Assembly: GCF_020447305.1 (NCBI RefSeq)
Contig: NZ_CP095732.1
Coordinates: forward strand, 2,636,501 to 2,700,500
DNA length: 64,000 nucleotides
Origin: Abyssibius alkaniclasticus
GTDB taxonomy: Bacteria > Pseudomonadota > Alphaproteobacteria > Rhodobacterales > Rhodobacteraceae
Reading direction: 5' to 3'
The notes beneath the pieces were generated by a model. That model was not told the DNA's origin. It did no database searches and worked only from the letters and a program-made list of their open reading frames with translations. How positions within the stretch are numbered: the stretch's first letter is position 1; every line of letters begins with the position of its first letter. The position numbers and the translations under genes were made by a program. Below, in pieces: positions 20,256 through 29,762 of the stretch.

Positions 20256-22268
20256 TTACTCCGCCGCCAGGGTTTGGGTGCGTGCTGCCGCCATCCGGCT
20301 CAGCTCGGCCATCACCTGACTGGCCCGTGCGATCGGGTTGGTCTGGTAGAAATCGGCAATCGGGTTGGTGAACGCGCCCTTGCCAAGTTTGTCGGCGCTG
20401 GGCGCGGCCCAGGCATTCTGCGGCACGGCATCAAGCGCGGCCAGATGCGGATGCGCTTCAAACATCGCGGCACGAAGCGCGGTCTGGCTGTCCCAGGGCT
20501 GGGTTGCGCCAAGCTCGGCGGAAAGCGCGCGCAGAATGGCCCAGTTTTCGCGGGCATCGCCGGGGGCGAAACCGGCGCGTTGCGCAAGCTGCGGGCGGCC
20601 TTCGGTATTCACGAAAATGCCGCTTTCCTCGGTATAGGCGGCGCCGGGCAGAATGACATCGGCACGATGCGCGCCACGATCGCCGTGGCTGCCCTGATAG
20701 ATGACGAAGGCACCGGCGGGGATGTCGATCTCATCGGCGCCCATGTTGAAAACCACCTCGGCCCCGTCAAGCGCGGCCTTCATGCCGCCCTCGGTCGTGC
20801 AGCCTGCATCCAGCGCGCCCACACGGCCAGCGGCGGTGTGCAGCACCATGAATTTGGATTGCGTATTCTCGACCAGCGTTTTGGCGGCGGCCATAACGCC
20901 TGCCGCATCATCGCCCATCAACGCGCCCTGCCCGATGATCACCACGGTGTTCATGTCTTTGGCGGCACCGATTTTCTTGTTGGCAAGCTCTTGCAGCGCC
21001 GCACGATCCGTGCCGACATGCACATATTCATACGTCAAATCAACAGCTTGCCCGACAAGGCCAATGTTTGCACCACGCGCCCATGCCTTGCGGATGCGGG
21101 CATTCAGCACGGGGCTTTCATTGCGCGGGTCGGTGCCGACTAGCTGGATCATATCGGCATTGTCGATATCGGCTATCGTGGCCGTGCCAACATAGCCAGA
21201 CCGGTCGCCCGCCGGCAGCATTGCGCCATCGACGCGGCATTCCACCTTGCCGCCCTGCCCTTCAACCAGTTGCTTCAGCGCGAATGCAGCCTCGGTCGAA
21301 ACCAGATCGCCCACCAAACCAGCCCATTTTTTGCCCTTTTGCGCAGCAATCGCGCCAAAGGCCTCGGCCCAGCTTGCGGGTTGCAGCTTGCCGTTGCGCC
21401 GCACATAGGGTTTATCAAGCCGCTGGCGGCGCAACCCGTCCCAGATGAAGCGGGTCTTGTCGGAAATCCATTCCTCGTTCACGCCATCATGGTTGCGCGG
21501 CAAAATGCGCATCACTTCGCGGCCCTTGGTATCCACGCGGATATTCGCGCCAAGCCCGTCCATCACGTCAATGGTTTCGGTCTTGCTCAGCTCCCAGGGG
21601 CGGGCGGTAAAGGCGTAGGGTTTGGAGGTCAGCGCGCCAACCGGGCACAGGTCGATGATATTGCCCTGAAGGTTGCTGTCGAGCGTGGTGTTCAGATACG
21701 AGGTGATCTCGCCATCTTCGCCGCGCCCTGTCTGGCCCATTTGCGTAATGCCCGCCACTTCGGTGGTGAAGCGCACACAACGGGTGCAGGAAATGCAGCG
21801 GGTCATCGTGGTGGCGACAAGCGGGCCCAGGTCGAGGTCGAGGCTGGCGCGCTTGGGCTCGCGGAAACGGCTGAAATCAACGCCGTAAGCCATTGCCTGA
21901 TCTTGCAGATCGCATTCGCCGCCTTGGTCGCAGATCGGGCAATCGAGCGGGTGGTTGATGAGCAAAAACTCCATAACCCCTTCGCGGGCCTTCTTCACCA
22001 TTGGCGAGTTGGTCTTGACAACCGGCGCCTGGCCTTCCGGGCCGGGGCGCAGGTCTTTCACCTGCATGGCGCAGCTTGCGGTGGGCTTGGGCGGCCCGCC
22101 CACAACCTCGACCAGGCACATGCGGCAGTTGCCGGCAATCGTCAGCCGTTCATGGTAGCAAAAGCGCGGAATCTCGATGCCCGCAACCTCGCAGGCCTGC
22201 AAGATGGTCATGGTGCCGTCGACTTCGATCTCGTTGCCGTCGATGCTGATTTTCTTGAGGTTGCTCAT
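20256..22268 (-). CDS. nuoG: NADH-quinone oxidoreductase subunit G
   Basis: The 670-residue peripheral subunit has an N-terminal 2Fe-2S ferredoxin domain (about 1-80, with RFCYHE and NCRMCLVEV), a His/Cys 4Fe-4S site ([17 protein letters not shown]), further 4Fe-4S cysteines CISCTRC, and a molybdopterin-oxidoreductase-like domain to the end. I place the start at ATG 22268, four bases after the nuoF stop. An upstream in-frame ATG at 22388 would lie inside nuoF and adds 40 residues with no homology. Confidence 0.97.
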   Translation of the reverse strand: MSNLKKISIDGNEIEVDGTMTILQACEVAGIEIPRFCYHERLTIAGNCRMCLVEVVGGPPKPTASCAMQVKDLRPGPEGQAPVVKTNSPMVKKAREGVMEFLLINHPLDCPICDQGGECDLQDQAMAYGVDFSRFREPKRASLDLDLGPLVATTMTRCISCTRCVRFTTEVAGITQMGQTGRGEDGEITSYLNTTLDSNLQGNIIDLCPVGALTSKPYAFTARPWELSKTETIDVMDGLGANIRVDTKGREVMRILPRNHDGVNEEWISDKTRFIWDGLRRQRLDKPYVRRNGKLQPASWAEAFGAIAAQKGKKWAGLVGDLVSTEAAFALKQLVEGQGGKVECRVDGAMLPAGDRSGYVGTATIADIDNADMIQLVGTDPRNESPVLNARIRKAWARGANIGLVGQAVDLTYEYVHVGTDRAALQELANKKIGAAKDMNTVVIIGQGALMGDDAAGVMAAAKTLVENTQSKFMVLHTAAGRVGALDAGCTTEGGMKAALDGAEVVFNMGADEIDIPAGAFVIYQGSHGDRGAHRADVILPGAAYTEESGIFVNTEGRPQLAQRAGFAPGDARENWAILRALSAELGATQPWDSQTALRAAMFEAHPHLAALDAVPQNAWAAPSADKLGKGAFTNPIADFYQTNPIARASQVMAELSRMAAARTQTLAAE

Positions 22269-22272
22269 GCCC

Positions 22273-23568
22273 TTACTCCGCCGCCACGGCCGAAACCCGG
22301 CCCGTGCGCTTGTGTTTGATCCGGTCTTCAATTTCGTCGCGGAAATGGCGGATGAGGCCCTGAATGGGCCAGGCCGCTGCATCGCCAAGCGCGCAAATCG
22401 TGTGGCCCTCGACCTGCTTGGTCACATCGAGCAGCATGTCAATTTCCTCTGGCTCGGCATCGCCGGTCACCAAACGGTCCATCACGCGCATCATCCAGCC
22501 GGTGCCTTCGCGGCAGGGGGTGCATTGCCCGCAGCTTTCGTGCTTGTAGAACTTGCTCAGCCGCCAGATGGCCTTGATCACATCGGTCGACTGGTCCATG
22601 ACGATCACCGCCGCCGTGCCAAGGCCTGAGCGTTGTTCGCGCAGCCAGTCAAAATCCATGATCGCATCATCGCACATATCCGCAGGCAGCAACGGCACCG
22701 ACGAGCCGCCGGGGATGATTGCCTTGAGGTTCTTCCAGCCGCCGCGCACGCCGCCGCAATGCCGGTCGAGCAATTCGCGCAAGGGAATCGACATTGCCTC
22801 TTCCACAACACATGGGTTCACCACATGGCCGGAAATGCCGAAAATTTTGGTGCCGTGGTTGTTCTGGCGGCCAAAGCTTGTAAACCAGCCCGCGCCACGG
22901 CGCAGAATGGTTGGCACAACGGCAATGGATTCCACGTTGTTCACCGTGGTCGGGCAGCCATAAAGCCCCGCCCCCGCCGGAAAGGGCGGCTTCATGCGCG
23001 GCATACCCTTTTTGCCCTCAAGGCTTTCCAGCAGCGCGGTTTCTTCGCCGCAGATATAGGCCCCCGCCCCGTGGGCAAGGTATAGGTCAAAATCATAGCC
23101 CGATTTCGCGGCGTTCTTGCCAAGCAGGCCCGCATCGTAAGCCTCGTCAATCGCGGCTTGCAGGGCTTCGCGCTCGCGGATAAATTCGCCACGAATGTAG
23201 ATATAGCCGGCATTGGCCCCCATTGCGAAACCGGCAATCAGGCAGCCTTCGACAAGCGTATGCGGGTCGTGGCGCATGATCTCGCGGTCTTTGCAGGTGC
23301 CGGGTTCGGATTCATCGGCATTGACCACCAGATAGGACGGGCGCCCGTCGCTTTCCTTGGGCATGAAGCTCCACTTCAAGCCGGTCGGAAAGCCCGCACC
23401 ACCGCGCCCGCGCAACCCGGAATCCTTCACCTGCTGAACGATCCAGTCGCGCCCCTGTTTCAGAAAACCAGCCGTGCCATCCCAATGCCCACGCGATTTG
23501 GCCCCCGCAAGCGAGCGGTCATGCATACCGTAGATATTGGTAAAAATCCGGTCCTTATCGGCCAGCAT
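22273..23568 (-). CDS. nuoF: NADH-quinone oxidoreductase subunit F
   Basis: The 431-residue subunit binds NADH and FMN and carries cluster N3. The glycine-rich [13 protein letters not shown] loop is the nucleotide site, and [13 protein letters not shown] plus a later Cys hold the 4Fe-4S cluster. It lies two bases after the 79-residue membrane protein gene and four before nuoG. Confidence 0.97.
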   Translation of the reverse strand: MLADKDRIFTNIYGMHDRSLAGAKSRGHWDGTAGFLKQGRDWIVQQVKDSGLRGRGGAGFPTGLKWSFMPKESDGRPSYLVVNADESEPGTCKDREIMRHDPHTLVEGCLIAGFAMGANAGYIYIRGEFIREREALQAAIDEAYDAGLLGKNAAKSGYDFDLYLAHGAGAYICGEETALLESLEGKKGMPRMKPPFPAGAGLYGCPTTVNNVESIAVVPTILRRGAGWFTSFGRQNNHGTKIFGISGHVVNPCVVEEAMSIPLRELLDRHCGGVRGGWKNLKAIIPGGSSVPLLPADMCDDAIMDFDWLREQRSGLGTAAVIVMDQSTDVIKAIWRLSKFYKHESCGQCTPCREGTGWMMRVMDRLVTGDAEPEEIDMLLDVTKQVEGHTICALGDAAAWPIQGLIRHFRDEIEDRIKHKRTGRVSAVAAE

Positions 23569-23570
23569 AC

Positions 23571-23810
23571 CTAGTCTCCCTGCCGCTGGCGCAATCGCCA
23601 GACTTGAAACAACACAATGATTGCAAAGGCGAAGCCCGCCATAGCAACCAGATCGAATATAACCGCCCAGCGTTGCGCCAGGCCAAGCTGCGCCGAAAGC
23701 CAGGCACCGCCGAAAAACAGCGCCGCCGAAGCCAGCATGACATAGGCCGCAAGCCGCACCTGCCTGGCCCCGGGCGGCGAGGTGTCCGAATCCCCGTCAC
23801 GCTTGTTCAT
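23571..23810 (-). CDS. small two-helix membrane protein in the nuo operon (DUF5337-like)
   Basis: The 79-residue product has a short charged N-terminus and two hydrophobic helices at about 20-42 and 47-68, then a basic tail RLRQRQGD. It resembles the DUF5337 proteins I recall from Rhodobacteraceae nuo operons. There is no known catalytic motif. The start follows the stop of the upstream gene with no gap, and nuoF begins two bases after its own stop, so it is clearly part of the operon. A complex I assembly or accessory subunit is a reasonable inference. Confidence 0.75.
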   Translation of the reverse strand: MNKRDGDSDTSPPGARQVRLAAYVMLASAALFFGGAWLSAQLGLAQRWAVIFDLVAMAGFAFAIIVLFQVWRLRQRQGD

Positions 23811-24428
23811 TCAGCTTGCCCCTGTATCGGCCAAATCGCGGGCTTGTTCCACCCAATTATCGCGCGAAACACGCCCTTTGAAGCCTTCAAGATTGGCATC
23901 GACCCAGGCAATTTCGTCTTTGGTCCAGCTGGCAATTTGCGAATAGTGGAAATAGCCCATGCCGTTGAGCATCCGCTCCAGCCCCGGGCCAATGCCCTTG
24001 ATGCGCTTGAGGTCATCGGCGCCGCCGCTCATCGGCACCATGAGGCTGGCGGGGCGGCTGCCTTCATCGGCGCCTTCGTCAAGGCCGTCGCCATCATAAT
24101 CGGGGCCGCCATGATCGCCCGGCACATCGGCGGCTACCTCGTTTTCTGTAACCTTTTCAACGGGTTCATCTGCCTCATCGGCAATGCGCGAAACGCTTGG
24201 CATTTCGGGCACGGAAATGCCCGCGCCGGGATGTTCGGCCACGCAATAGCGCAGCGCAGCCCAGCTTGCCGCGATGATCACCGTAACCATGATGATCAGC
24301 GCCAGAAAATCCGGCAGGAACGAGGCCAGGATCAGCCCCAGAATGCCGCTGAGTGAAACAACAGCCGTGAGTGCCACGCCAATGCAGACGCCGCATTCGT
24401 AACTTGCGCGTTCATCATGTGTCATCAT
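23811..24428 (-). CDS. membrane-anchored helix-hairpin-helix-like protein
   Basis: The 205-residue product has two membrane helices (about 14-37 and 40-61) with Cys13, Cys16 and Cys62 nearby, an acidic disordered linker (about 65-132), and a C-terminal domain (137-200) beginning ADDLKRIKGIGP. That domain matches the C-terminus of NuoE at about 45 of 66 aligned positions by eye. Domains of this kind occur in varied alphaproteobacterial proteins and resemble helix-hairpin-helix folds. Its place between nuoE and nuoF suggests a complex I accessory role. Function is not known to me. Confidence 0.75.
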   Translation of the reverse strand: MMTHDERASYECGVCIGVALTAVVSLSGILGLILASFLPDFLALIIMVTVIIAASWAALRYCVAEHPGAGISVPEMPSVSRIADEADEPVEKVTENEVAADVPGDHGGPDYDGDGLDEGADEGSRPASLMVPMSGGADDLKRIKGIGPGLERMLNGMGYFHYSQIASWTKDEIAWVDANLEGFKGRVSRDNWVEQARDLADTGAS

Positions 24429-24486
24429 GTACCTCGCAAAGTTGGTTATACGGGCCGGCGCAGCCGCGCCAGACCCATTTCAGGCG

Positions 24487-25548
24487 CTAATCTTGCGCCA
24501 AAACCTTCGCCTGTGCCACCCATTCATCGCGGCTCGCCCGGCCCTTGAACCCGTCCAGGTTCTGATCAACCCAGGCGAGTTCGGTCTCGGTCCAGGCGGC
24601 AAGCTGGTCGAAATGGTAAAAACCCATGCCGTTCAGCATTTTTTCAAGCTTGGGGCCAATGCCGCTGATGCGCTTCAGGTCATCGGCGCCCGTTTCGCGT
24701 GCCGCCGCAAGGGTGGCTGGCTTGGCGCTGTCATCCACCACAGGTTCCGGCCCGGCCTTGGGGGCGGCCTTGGCTGCGGGCTTGGGTTTGCTCACCGGCG
24801 CGGCTGGCTCTGCCTTGGCTTCTGCCTTTGGCGCGGCGGCCTTGTTGGCGGGGGGTTTGCGCTTGAGCAAGGGCACTTCATCGCCCTGAATGCGTTTGAT
24901 CGTGTCGCCGATTGAAAGCGCGCGCGCGACCGAGCCGTTATGGTCTTGCCCGGTAAACGCGGTCAGCGCGGTCAGCCCGCCGGCCGGTTCGCTCGAAAAG
25001 CGGCCATTCTGCGGGCCGGGTTTGGGCACTTCACCACGGCCAAAGGCGGCCAGCAATTCGCGGAACTTCTCCGCCGTCAGGTCTTCGTAATAATCCTTGC
25101 CGATCTGCACCATTGGGGCATTGGCGCAGGCACCAAGGCATTCCACCTCTTCCCAGCTGAACTTGCCATCGGCCGAAATGTCATGCGCATTGGGCGCAAT
25201 CTCTTCGCGGCACACCGAGATCAGGTCTTCGGCACCGCAAATCATGCACGATGTCGTGCCGCAAACCTGCACATGCGCAACCGCGCCAACCGGCTGAAGC
25301 TGGAACATGAAGTAGAAGGTCGCCACTTCCAGCACGCGCATATAGGCAAGGCCAAGCATATCGGCCACGCCTTCAATGGCGGGGCGGGTCAGCCAGCCTT
25401 CCTGCTCTTGTGCGCGCCACAGCAACGGGATAACCGCGCTGGCCTGGCGTCCGGCCGGAAATTTGGCCATCTGGGCCTCCGCCCAGGCCTGATTGGCCGG
25501 GGTGAAGGCAAAGGATGAGGGCTGGTCTTTATGAAGGCGCCGAAGCAT
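24487..25548 (-). CDS. nuoE: NADH-quinone oxidoreductase subunit E with long C-terminal extension
   Basis: Residues 1-175 are a standard NuoE: a thioredoxin-like 2Fe-2S protein with Cys96, Cys101, Cys137 and Cys141 (CGTTSC and CLGAC). Usual NuoE length is about 160-240; this one has 353. The extra part is an Ala/Pro/Lys-rich linker (about 230-285) and a helix-hairpin-helix-like domain from 288 ([12 protein letters not shown]) to the end. The same domain forms the C-terminus of the next gene. The ATG shares one base with the stop of the preceding three-repeat gene. Confidence 0.95.
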   Translation of the reverse strand: MLRRLHKDQPSSFAFTPANQAWAEAQMAKFPAGRQASAVIPLLWRAQEQEGWLTRPAIEGVADMLGLAYMRVLEVATFYFMFQLQPVGAVAHVQVCGTTSCMICGAEDLISVCREEIAPNAHDISADGKFSWEEVECLGACANAPMVQIGKDYYEDLTAEKFRELLAAFGRGEVPKPGPQNGRFSSEPAGGLTALTAFTGQDHNGSVARALSIGDTIKRIQGDEVPLLKRKPPANKAAAPKAEAKAEPAAPVSKPKPAAKAAPKAGPEPVVDDSAKPATLAAARETGADDLKRISGIGPKLEKMLNGMGFYHFDQLAAWTETELAWVDQNLDGFKGRASRDEWVAQAKVLAQD

Positions 25549-26372
25549 CAGCTACACCCCGATGTCCCTTTGAGGATGAGCGCACTGGCGTTCGGCAGGA
25601 ACTGGATCTTGCCCTCGGCGGACAATTCGGCAACCAGAACCGAGGCTTCGTTCATCGACAGGCCCTGTTCGGGCAGCAGGCGCACGAATTCGTGCATGTG
25701 AATCGCACAGCCATTCAGCTCGATAAAGGCGACAAGCAGGTCGCGAGCGCTGAATACCGCTGGCGCGGGTGCCTCCGTTGCGGCGGGTGCCGCCTCGGCA
25801 ACAGGGGCGGGTTCAGGCGCGGCGATCGGTGTTTCGGTGATCGGCGCCGACGCAACAGCCGGTGCATTCGGATCACAGATAGACCCGTCCAGCACCAGCA
25901 TCTGCGAGCCTGGGTCGAACGCCGCCAATCCGGCCATGACAAGCCGCGAACCGGCAACGAATGCGTCATCGGACGGAAGGTCGGTATTGGCGAACATCTC
26001 GTCAACATCGGCTTCGGCAATTGCGCAGCCATTGGCCGACAGAACAGAAACGAAGGTTGCAATCTCTGGCTTGGCAAGCAGCGGGTTGGTCGCTTCTTCT
26101 TCAGCCACCACACAGACAGCAGCGTCGAGGGTTAGCATGTCGGTCGCGAAATCATAGCCCAGCTGGCCGTTATTCACCAATTCGCCCGCCGAACGGCGGA
26201 TATCGCCCTCTGCCGCGCCGTTGGCTGTAAACTGGGATACAAGCACACCCATGCGCATTGTGCATTCATTTGCACGCAACGCGCCGACCAACTGGTCAGT
26301 CAGCCCGCTTTGCGCATAAACGCCAGTCGCACCGCTAATCAGTATAGCACAGAGCGCGAGTAGTTTCTTCAT
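25548..26372 (-). CDS. secreted protein of three cysteine-paired repeats, within the nuo operon
   Basis: The 274-residue product has a signal peptide (1-20, cleavage near VYA-QS) and should be periplasmic. It is made of three related domains of about 65 residues: 24-88, 102-167 and 208-274. Each starts with a helix ending in N-E/G-C and ends in Cys: pairs 37/87, 116/166 and 222/273, spaced 50, 50 and 51, which suggests one disulfide per repeat. A Pro/Ala/Glu-rich linker (about 168-205) separates repeats two and three. It overlaps nuoD by four bases and nuoE by one. I do not recognise the family. Confidence 0.75.
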   Translation of the reverse strand: MKKLLALCAILISGATGVYAQSGLTDQLVGALRANECTMRMGVLVSQFTANGAAEGDIRRSAGELVNNGQLGYDFATDMLTLDAAVCVVAEEEATNPLLAKPEIATFVSVLSANGCAIAEADVDEMFANTDLPSDDAFVAGSRLVMAGLAAFDPGSQMLVLDGSICDPNAPAVASAPITETPIAAPEPAPVAEAAPAATEAPAPAVFSARDLLVAFIELNGCAIHMHEFVRLLPEQGLSMNEASVLVAELSAEGKIQFLPNASALILKGTSGCS

Positions 26373-27583
26373 CTGTCAACCTCCCCAAACACGATATCGA
26401 GCGTGCCGATTATGGCCGACACGTCCGCTAATTGATGTCCACGCCCCAGATGCTCCAATGCCGCAAGATGCGGAAATCCGGGCGCGCGCAACTTTACCTT
26501 GTAAGGCTTATTACTGCCATCCGCGACTAAATACACGCCAAACTCGCCCTTGGGGGCTTCGACAGCGGCATAAACCTCGCCTTCGGGCACGTGAAAGCCT
26601 TCTGTATATAGCTTGAAGTGATGAATCAGCGCTTCCATCGAGGTTTTCATATCGGCACGTTTGGGCGGTGCAATCTTGCCGCGCGCCAGAACATCATCGC
26701 CCTCGCACTCACCCAGCTTGGTGATGCATTGGCGAATGATTCGAACACTTTGCACCATTTCATACATGCGCATCATGTAACGGTCGTAACAATCGCCGCG
26801 CGTGCCGACCGGAATGTCGAACTCGAACTCGTTGTAACATTCATAGGGCTGGTTGCGGCGCAAATCCCAGGCAATGCCCGCCGAACGCAGCATCACGCCC
26901 GACATACCATAGGCCTGTGCATCGGCGGCATTCACCACGCCGATATCTACGTTGCGCTGCTTGAAGATGCGGCTTTCGGTCAGCAATGTGCCCAGATCGT
27001 CCAGCACTTTGGGGAAGGTCTCGGTCCAGGCCAGAATATCATTCAACAGCGCAACGGGCAGATCCTGATGCACGCCGCCGGGGCGGAAATAGGCGGAATG
27101 GAGCCGCGCGCCGCTGGCCCGCTCGTAAAACTCCATCAGCTTTTCGCGCTCTTCAAACCCCCAAAGCGGCGGGGTCAGCGCGCCAACGTCCATCGCCTGC
27201 GTTGTCACATTCATCAGATGGTTCAGCACGCGGCCAATTTCGCAATAGAGAACGCGGATCAGGCTGGCGCGGCGCGGAATTTCCGTACCGGTCAACCGCT
27301 CGATCGCCAGGCACCAGGCATGTTCCTGGTTCATCGGCGCAACATAGTCCAGCCTGTCCAGATAGGGCAGGTTTTGCAGGTAGGTGCGGCTTTCCATCAG
27401 CTTTTCGGTGCCGCGATGCAGCAGGCCGATATGCGGATCAACCCGCTCGACAATCTCGCCGTCCAACTCCAGCACAAGGCGCAAAACGCCATGTGCTGCC
27501 GGGTGTTGCGGGCCGAAGTTGATGTTGAAATTGCGGATCTGCTGTTCGCCGCTCAGCATATCGCCTTGGGTGCCATCCATCAT
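26369..27583 (-). CDS. nuoD: NADH-quinone oxidoreductase subunit D
   Basis: The 404-residue 49-kDa-type subunit lines the quinone site with Nuo[14 protein letters not shown] near the N-terminus and [14 protein letters not shown] contain the quinone-pocket histidines, and the C-terminal DIVFGEVDR is conserved. The start overlaps nuoC by four bases (ATGA), and its end overlaps the three-repeat gene by four. Confidence 0.97.
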   Translation of the reverse strand: MMDGTQGDMLSGEQQIRNFNINFGPQHPAAHGVLRLVLELDGEIVERVDPHIGLLHRGTEKLMESRTYLQNLPYLDRLDYVAPMNQEHAWCLAIERLTGTEIPRRASLIRVLYCEIGRVLNHLMNVTTQAMDVGALTPPLWGFEEREKLMEFYERASGARLHSAYFRPGGVHQDLPVALLNDILAWTETFPKVLDDLGTLLTESRIFKQRNVDIGVVNAADAQAYGMSGVMLRSAGIAWDLRRNQPYECYNEFEFDIPVGTRGDCYDRYMMRMYEMVQSVRIIRQCITKLGECEGDDVLARGKIAPPKRADMKTSMEALIHHFKLYTEGFHVPEGEVYAAVEAPKGEFGVYLVADGSNKPYKVKLRAPGFPHLAALEHLGRGHQLADVSAIIGTLDIVFGEVDR

Positions 27584-28179
27584 TTCGCCCCCTCTTTCTC
27601 GGGCAGGATATATTCGGCCCCTTCCCAGGGCGACATGAAGTCGAACTGGCGGTATTCCTGAACCAGCGAAACGGGTTCATAGACCACGCGCTTTTCAACC
27701 TCGTCATAGCGAAGCTCGACATAGCCGGTGGTCGGAAAATCCTTGCGCAAGGGATGGCCGCGAAAGCCGTAATCTGTCAGCAGGCGGCGCAGGTCGGGAT
27801 GGCCGGTGAAGACAATGCCATACATGTCGAACACTTCACGCTCATACCAATTGGCCGAAGGATAGACCGACATGACGCTGGCAATGGCAATATCAACCGG
27901 CAATTCCGCCTTCACGCGAATGCGCTGGTTCTGCACCAGCGACAGCAGATGATAGACCACCTCAAAGCGTTTTTCACGCTCCGGATAGTCGACCGCGGTA
28001 ATATCGACCAGTTGCGAAAAATGCGTGGCGTTATCCTGTTTGAGGAATTCCAGAAAGCTGACCAGCCGTGCGGGCACGATTGTTACGGTCAGCTCGCCAT
28101 GTGAAATGCTGGTGTTCAGCACTGCGTCATCGCGGCGGGCAACCAGCAATTCGGCCATTTCCTGCAGGGGGTTTGCCAT
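27580..28179 (-). CDS. nuoC: NADH-quinone oxidoreductase subunit C
   Basis: The 199-residue 30-kDa-type subunit is recognised by [10 protein letters not shown]-like, [12 protein letters not shown] and GHPLRKDFP segments, the signature of NuoC. It belongs to the peripheral arm and holds NuoD. It is separate from nuoD, as in most alphaproteobacteria (in E. coli they are fused). It starts nine bases after nuoB. Confidence 0.97.
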   Translation of the reverse strand: MANPLQEMAELLVARRDDAVLNTSISHGELTVTIVPARLVSFLEFLKQDNATHFSQLVDITAVDYPEREKRFEVVYHLLSLVQNQRIRVKAELPVDIAIASVMSVYPSANWYEREVFDMYGIVFTGHPDLRRLLTDYGFRGHPLRKDFPTTGYVELRYDEVEKRVVYEPVSLVQEYRQFDFMSPWEGAEYILPEKEGAK

Positions 28180-28188
28180 AGTCTTCCC

Positions 28189-28737
28189 CTATCGCTGAAT
28201 GGTGCCGGTGCGGCGGATCTTCCGCTGCAACTGCAAAATGCCGTAAAGCAGGGCTTCGGCGGTTGGCGGGCAGCCGGGCACGTAAATGTCAACCGGAACG
28301 ATCCGGTCACAGCCGCGCACGACCGAATAGCTGTAATGGTAATAACCGCCACCATTGGCGCATGAGCCCATCGACAGCACATAGCGCGGCTCTGGCATCT
28401 GGTCATAGACCTTGCGCAGGGCGGGGGCCATCTTGTTGGTCAGCGTGCCGGCCACGATCATCAGGTCGGATTGGCGTGGTGTGGCGCGCGGCGCGACACC
28501 AAAGCGTTCCACATCCAGACGCGGCATCGAGGTATGCATCATTTCAACCGCGCAGCAGGCCAGTCCGAAGGTCATCCAGTGCAGACTGCCGGTGCGCGCC
28601 CAGTTGATGACGGATTCAGACGATGTCAGGATGAACCCCTTATCGGCCAGTTCGGCATTCAACAGCCCTGTGGCCGAGTCCTTGTCGGCCCCGGCGCTGA
28701 TGCTGCCCGCAGGCGATGCGGCCGCAGTCATGACCAT
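28189..28737 (-). CDS. nuoB: NADH-quinone oxidoreductase subunit B
   Basis: The 182-residue subunit holds cluster N2, which reduces quinone. The adjacent cysteines in [11 protein letters not shown], a third Cys in [10 protein letters not shown] and a fourth in [14 protein letters not shown] are present. The protein has about 20 extra N-terminal residues before the conserved core. It overlaps nuoA by ten bases. Confidence 0.97.
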   Translation of the reverse strand: MVMTAAASPAGSISAGADKDSATGLLNAELADKGFILTSSESVINWARTGSLHWMTFGLACCAVEMMHTSMPRLDVERFGVAPRATPRQSDLMIVAGTLTNKMAPALRKVYDQMPEPRYVLSMGSCANGGGYYHYSYSVVRGCDRIVPVDIYVPGCPPTAEALLYGILQLQRKIRRTGTIQR

Positions 28738-29093
28738 TCAAGCGCCCCTTTCTTCCATTCATAAGCGAAACCGATCGTCAGCACCGCCAAAAACACCATC
28801 ATCGACCAAAATCCGAGCAGGCCAATATCCTTGAAGGCCACCGCCCAGGGAAAGAGGAATGCGATTTCAAGGTCGAAGATGATGAACAGAATCGCCACAA
28901 GGTAGAAGCGAACGTCAAACTTCATGCGCGCGTCGTCAAAAGCATTGAACCCGCATTCATAGGCCGACACTTTTTCAGGGTCGGGGTTGCGAACAGCCAA
29001 AATGATTGCGGCCAAAATCAACACCAGACCAAGCGCAATCGCCAGCCCCAGAAAGATGATAATGGGAAGATACTCGCGCAGCAGGTCTTCCAA
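28728..29093 (-). CDS. nuoA: NADH-quinone oxidoreductase subunit A
   Basis: The 121-residue, three-helix subunit carries the conserved [24 protein letters not shown]-type loop and helix (from about residue 45) that interact with NuoH and NuoJ. The start is TTG at 29091-29093. There is no in-frame ATG at the N-terminus, and AAGGAG lies seven bases upstream, which supports the TTG. It is the first gene of the operon. Confidence 0.96.
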   Translation of the reverse strand: MEDLLREYLPIIIFLGLAIALGLVLILAAIILAVRNPDPEKVSAYECGFNAFDDARMKFDVRFYLVAILFIIFDLEIAFLFPWAVAFKDIGLLGFWSMMVFLAVLTIGFAYEWKKGALEWS

Positions 29094-29176
29094 ATGTCTA
29101 CTCCTTGCGCCAAATCGCGGTTTTCACCGCGATTGCTGCCTTCGCCGGGTTCAGCCAAGCGTTGTGATACATCAGC

Positions 29177-29205
29177 GGTTTACCCTTGCTACACAGCGCC
29201 GTCAA
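29177..29205 (-). promoter_or_regulatory. candidate nuo operon promoter
   Basis: On the minus strand, TTGACG (29205-29200) and TAAACC (29182-29177) are separated by 17 bases. They fit a -35/-10 pair about 85 bases upstream of nuoA. The -10 match is moderate, so this is a prediction from consensus only. Confidence 0.35.
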
Positions 29206-29310
29206 CCAAACTTGCGGCCAATAAACGCCCTTAAACATGGCAAAATTTCGACCAGAGGCGAAAAAATCGCGTGCAAATGTTACAGTTCGTCACTCTGCTG
29301 TGAGGTCAAG

Positions 29311-29330
29311 CGCTTGTGAGTCGCTTGTGA
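29311..29330 (+). promoter_or_regulatory. tandem 9-base direct repeat upstream of bufA1
   Basis: CGCTTGTGA occurs at 29311-29319 and again at 29322-29330. The period is 11 bases, so both copies face the same side of the helix. This is the usual form of a regulator binding site. It lies about 70-90 bases before the bufA1 start. Confidence 0.4.
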
Positions 29331-29357
29331 TCGGCGACCTGCACTACCCATTGAGAT

Positions 29358-29372
29358 GTCGAGACCATCGAC
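29358..29372 (+). promoter_or_regulatory. short dyad GTCGA-N5-TCGAC upstream of bufA1
   Basis: Perfect 5-base arms at 29358-29362 and 29368-29372 are centred about 35 bases before the bufA1 start codon, where an operator or the 5' untranslated region would lie. It is short and could be chance. Confidence 0.25.
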
Positions 29373-29399
29373 GGACACCATAACAAAAAGGAATTTCAC

Positions 29400-29705
29400 A
29401 TGTCTGCAAAAATTCTAAAAGGAATGGCGATTGCCGGTTCGATCGCCACTGCAATGTCGGCGCTTTCGGGTGCGGCAACGGCGCAAGAACAGGAAAAATG
29501 CTTCGGTGTATCGCTGGCTGGCGAAAATGGCTGCGCAGCCGGCCCGGGCACAACCTGTGCCGGCACCTCGACCGTTGACTATCAGGGCAATGCCTGGATG
29601 CTGGTGCCCGCGGGCACCTGCGAAACAATCGAATTGCCCGCAATGGAAGACGGCATGGCGCGCATGGGCTCGCTTGAAGCACTTGAGCGTGACCTGCCCG
29701 CATAA
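29400..29705 (+). CDS. bufA1: bufferin precursor peptide (DUF2282, BufA1 type)
   Basis: The 101-residue product has a signal peptide (about 1-28) and four cysteines, Cys34, Cys45, Cys53 and Cys74, in the DUF2282 pattern ([31 protein letters not shown]). In characterised members, MNIO enzymes convert such cysteines to thiooxazole-type groups and the exported peptide sequesters copper. The adjacent DUF692, DUF2063 and DoxX genes give the full operon. AAGG lies about 8 bases before the ATG. A strong hairpin follows the stop, which would favour more precursor than enzyme mRNA. Confidence 0.88.
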   Translation: MSAKILKGMAIAGSIATAMSALSGAATAQEQEKCFGVSLAGENGCAAGPGTTCAGTSTVDYQGNAWMLVPAGTCETIELPAMEDGMARMGSLEALERDLPA

Positions 29706-29717
29706 TGCGGTGTTTTC

Positions 29718-29741
29718 CGGCAGGGCCGCTCGGCCCTGCCG
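29718..29741 (+). terminator. intercistronic hairpin between bufA1 and bufB
   Basis: A perfect 10-bp stem (29718-29727 with 29732-29741) closes a GCTC loop and is followed by CCTTTAG. The weak T-tract suggests partial termination or 3'-end protection, leaving the short bufA1 message more abundant than the full operon. Confidence 0.65.
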
Positions 29742-29762
29742 CCTTTAGCTGAAAGGCCGAAA

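Larger units (their letters stand above)
29094..29399. other. 306-base divergent regulatory region between nuoA and bufA1
   Basis: No gene is seen here. It holds a sigma-70-like promoter candidate for the nuo operon, a pair of 9-base direct repeats and a 5-bp dyad on the bufferin side, and the ribosome sites of nuoA (AAGGAG) and bufA1 (AAAAAGG). The centre, about 29215-29290, is A+T-richer than the flanks. Confidence 0.6.
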
